Assembly: GCA_934254725.1 (NCBI GenBank)
Contig: CAKQLR010000063.1
Span: forward strand, 1-8,147
Length of the DNA stretch: 8,147 nucleotides
Direction: 5' to 3'
From: an uncultured Clostridia bacterium
GTDB taxonomy: Bacteria; Bacillota; Clostridia; Christensenellales; Borkfalkiaceae
Below, in pieces: positions 6,225-8,147 of this stretch (position 1 is its first letter; each line of letters starts with the position of its first letter). A program made the position numbers and the translations under genes. The notes beneath the pieces were generated by a model. The model ran no database searches. It saw only the letters and a program-made list of their open reading frames with translations, and was not told the DNA's origin.

Positions 6225-6494
6225 ATGTCTGTCGAAAGAATATTAAAAGAAGCAGAGTATATGATTAAAAACAATGCTACGGTAAGGGATACCGCAGCTT
6301 ACATCGGTATAAGCAAATCTACCGTTCATAAGGACGTTACCGAAAAACTCGAAAGCATTGACAAGGAATTATGGCTAAAAGTCAGGGCGGTTCTCGATAA
6401 AAATCTCGTGGAAAGACATATAAGAGGGGGGCTTGCAACCAAAAGGCATTACGCTCTTCTCGAAAAAAAGCCAAAAAGTCTTAAAATATTCTGA
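6225..6494 (+). CDS. spoIIID: Sporulation transcription factor SpoIIID
   Basis: Small DNA-binding regulator of the mother cell during sporulation. In Bacillus it is made under sigma-E, represses part of that regulon and activates others, including genes leading to sigma-K. The 89-residue length fits the family. Seen: helix-turn-helix TVRDTAAYIGISKSTVHKDVTEKL (19-42), in which SKSTVHKD is nearly invariant, and the second conserved basic block ERHIRGGLATKRHY (63-76), equivalent to the C-terminal DNA-contacting region. A strong AGGAG (6213-6217) lies 7 nt before the ATG. It stands alone between a membrane gene and asnS, each with its own promoter candidate. This gene is the best evidence that the host forms endospores. 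Confidence 0.96.
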   Translation: MSVERILKEAEYMIKNNATVRDTAAYIGISKSTVHKDVTEKLESIDKELWLKVRAVLDKNLVERHIRGGLATKRHYALLEKKPKSLKIF

Positions 6495-6512
6495 AAAACT
6501 TTAAAAAACGTT

Positions 6513-6541
6513 TTGCCTATCCGACCAAGTTATGTTATAAT
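6513..6541 (+). promoter_or_regulatory. asnS promoter with perfect extended -10
   Basis: TTGCCT (6513-6518), a 17-nt spacer, TATAAT (6536-6541), preceded by TG at 6533-6534 (TGtTATAAT). The start is expected near 6548, giving a leader of about 29 nt with GGGAG at 6564-6568. That leader is too short for a T-box riboswitch or attenuator, so asnS seems to lack the tRNA-sensing control common for Bacillota synthetase genes. Confidence 0.8.
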
Positions 6542-6576
6542 ATATTAGATTCTGAACATACACGGGAGCAATACTC

Positions 6577-7965
6577 ATGAAAAGAACTCAAATAAAGCAA
6601 ATTTTTAACAACATCGACGAGTATGACGGCAAAACCGTTACCGTTTGCGGTTGGATAAGAACTTTAAGAGATTCCAAGGCATTCGGTTTTATAGAGCTTA
6701 ACGACGGCAGTTTTTTCAAAAGCTGTCAGGTCGTTTTCGAAAGAGCTAATTTAGCCGAATACGATGAAATAGCAAAACAGAATGTGGGCGCGTCGCTCGT
6801 TGTTACGGGTAAGGTTGTTGCAACCCCCGATATGAAGCAGCCTTTTGAAATCAAGGCGGACAAGATTGTGGTGGAAGGCACTTCTACGCCCGATTATCCT
6901 CTTCAAAAGAAGAGGCATTCTCTTGAATATCTTCGCGAAATAGCTTATCTTCGTCCAAGGACGAACACTTTCAGTGCGGTATTCAGAATAAGGAGCGAGG
7001 CTGCTTACGCTATACACAGCTTCTTTAACGAACGCGGTTTCGTTTATGTTCATACTCCGCTTATCACGGGCAGCGACTGTGAGGGTGCCGGCGCTATGTT
7101 CCAGGTAACTACGCTCGATCTTCAGAAAGTTGCCGCTTCGGGAAAAGTCGATTATAAAAAAGATTTCTTTGAAAAACCCGCAAGTCTTACCGTTTCCGGT
7201 CAGCTTAACGTTGAAACATACGCTATGGCATTCGGTAACGTTTATACTTTCGGACCTACTTTCAGGGCTGAACGTTCCAACACACCGAGGCATGCCGCGG
7301 AATTCTGGATGATAGAACCTGAAATGGCTTTTGCAGACTTAAACGACGATATGGACGTAGCCGAAGCTATGGTCAAGTACGTAATCAACTACGTTATGGA
7401 TCATTGCAAGGAAGAACTCGAATTCCTCAACAACTTTGTAGATAAAGGGCTTCTTGACAGGCTTAACAACGTAAGAAACAACGAATTCGTTCGCTTAACC
7501 TATACAGAGGCGATAAAAATTCTCGAGCCTGTAAAAGAAAAATTCGAATTCCCCGTAAGTTGGGGGTGCGACCTGCAAAGCGAACACGAGCGTTATCTTA
7601 CCGAACAGGTATTCAAAAAACCTGTTTTCCTCACCGATTACCCGAAGGAAATCAAAGCGTTCTATATGAAGCTTAATCCGGACGGAAAGACCGTTGCCGC
7701 AGCAGACCTTCTGGTTCCCGGCATAGGAGAGCTTATCGGCGGAAGTCAAAGAGAGGAGAATCTCGAACTTCTCGAAAAGAGAATGGACGAGCTTAACATG
7801 AAGAAAGAGGACTACAGTTGGTATCTCGACCTTCGCAAATACGGCAGCGTTACGCATTCCGGCTTCGGTCTCGGCTTTGAAAGAATGATTATGTATTTAA
7901 CGGGCATTTCCAACATCAGAGACGTAATTCCTTTCCCGAGAACCGTTTCAAATCTCGATTATTGA
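6577..7965 (+). CDS. asnS: Asparaginyl-tRNA synthetase
   Basis: Class IIb aminoacyl-tRNA synthetase that charges tRNA-Asn with asparagine in the cytoplasm. The 462-residue length is that of bacterial AsnRS. Seen: N-terminal OB-fold anticodon-binding domain (about 18-102, with VTVCGWIRTLRDSKAFGFIELNDGS); the LRPRTNTFSAVFRIRS helix (125-140) before motif 1; the insert with GAGAMFQVTTL (170-180) and SLTVSGQLNVETYAMAFG (203-220); motif 2 FRAERSNTPRHAAEF (229-243); and motif 3 GLGFERMIMYLTG (431-443), ending in NIRDVIPFPRT. These segments separate it from AspRS. GGGAG (6564-6568) lies 8 nt before the ATG. It ends in tandem stops TGA TAA, 13 nt before plsX, so the two are probably one transcript. 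Base composition is visibly more GC-rich than rsmD-coaD, as expected for a well-expressed gene. Confidence 0.98.
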   Translation: MKRTQIKQIFNNIDEYDGKTVTVCGWIRTLRDSKAFGFIELNDGSFFKSCQVVFERANLAEYDEIAKQNVGASLVVTGKVVATPDMKQPFEIKADKIVVEGTSTPDYPLQKKRHSLEYLREIAYLRPRTNTFSAVFRIRSEAAYAIHSFFNERGFVYVHTPLITGSDCEGAGAMFQVTTLDLQKVAASGKVDYKKDFFEKPASLTVSGQLNVETYAMAFGNVYTFGPTFRAERSNTPRHAAEFWMIEPEMAFADLNDDMDVAEAMVKYVINYVMDHCKEELEFLNNFVDKGLLDRLNNVRNNEFVRLTYTEAIKILEPVKEKFEFPVSWGCDLQSEHERYLTEQVFKKPVFLTDYPKEIKAFYMKLNPDGKTVAAADLLVPGIGELIGGSQREENLELLEKRMDELNMKKEDYSWYLDLRKYGSVTHSGFGLGFERMIMYLTGISNIRDVIPFPRTVSNLDY

Positions 7966-7978
7966 TAAGGGGTAAGGT

Positions 7979-8147
7979 ATGAAAATAGTTATCGACGCTT
8001 TCGGCGGGGATAATGCCCCTCTCGCAATAGTTAAGGGCGGTATTGAAAGCTTAAAAGAAAGCGAAGGGTTTTCAATAATTTTTACGGGTAAAGCTGATGA
8101 AATCAATAAGATTTTGGATGAATATTGCCCTGAAAACCTCAGAAACA
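7979..8147 (+). CDS. plsX: Phosphate acyltransferase PlsX, 3'-truncated by the window edge
   Basis: PlsX makes acyl-phosphate from acyl-ACP for the PlsY step of phosphatidic acid synthesis, acting at the membrane surface. Only 56 codons are visible. They begin MKIVIDAFGGDNAP, which matches the family's N-terminal signature (DAMGGDxAP, with Phe for Met), and continue with IVKGGIESLKES and IIFTGKADEI, equivalent to the first helix and second strand. AAGGGG (7967-7972) lies 6 nt before the ATG. The gene follows asnS by 13 nt, so it is probably read from the asnS promoter. The short visible part makes the call depend on the N-terminal signature. Confidence 0.88.
   Translation, partial: MKIVIDAFGGDNAPLAIVKGGIESLKESEGFSIIFTGKADEINKILDEYCPENLRN

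Noticed and set aside
6495..6518. Possible terminator after spoIIID (AAAAC with GTTTT)
   Set aside because: The stem is short and A/T-only apart from one pair, lacks a T tract, and runs into the asnS promoter.
6751..7293. 180-residue minus-strand frame inside asnS
   Set aside because: It lies wholly antisense to the catalytic core of AsnRS and shows no motif or ribosome site.

Overview
The window looks like a piece of chromosome from an endospore-forming, low-to-moderate GC Bacillota/Clostridia-type bacterium. It holds two sporulation markers: SpoIIID and a YlbJ-family membrane protein. The neighbour order RsmD, CoaD, YlbJ resembles ylbH-coaD-ylbJ of Bacillus. Genes are tightly packed, with short spacers and mostly AGGAG-type ribosome binding sites. 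No stretch longer than 300 bases lacks a gene. I see no tRNA, rRNA, CRISPR array, insertion sequence or prophage. The content is largely core metabolism, information processing and sporulation, and I do not see an obvious undescribed defence or mobile system.

Layout. (1) Positions 2-2014, plus strand: alanine racemase (a few N-terminal codons lie outside the window), then, three bases on, a single reading frame that joins a complete RsmD-type 16S rRNA methyltransferase to a complete CoaD-type phosphopantetheine adenylyltransferase. (2) Positions 1979-2944, minus strand: ylbJ-like gene, convergent with the fusion gene and overlapping its 3' end by 36 bp. The intrinsic terminator of the plus-strand operon (2057-2081) lies inside ylbJ coding sequence. 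(3) Positions 2945-3019: a compact divergent promoter region in which the promoters of ylbJ and rarA overlap. (4) Positions 3020-6132, plus strand: rarA, an unrecognised six-helix membrane protein, and a YihY/BrkB-family membrane protein. (5) Positions 6225-6494: spoIIID, preceded by a direct repeat that can be read as a sigma-E promoter. (6) Positions 6577-8147: asnS with a strong extended -10 promoter, then the start of plsX, cut by the window edge.

How the genes relate. Alr supplies D-alanine for peptidoglycan. RsmD modifies the 30S subunit and CoaD makes dephospho-CoA. AsnRS charges tRNA-Asn and PlsX starts phospholipid synthesis. RarA acts at stalled replication forks. YlbJ and SpoIIID belong to the mother-cell sporulation programme. 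The points most worth a second look are the RsmD-CoaD fusion, the terminator hidden in antisense coding sequence, the overlapping divergent promoters, and two genes (rarA and the YihY-family gene) whose best promoters place the transcription start at or next to the ATG with no Shine-Dalgarno sequence, suggesting leaderless mRNAs.
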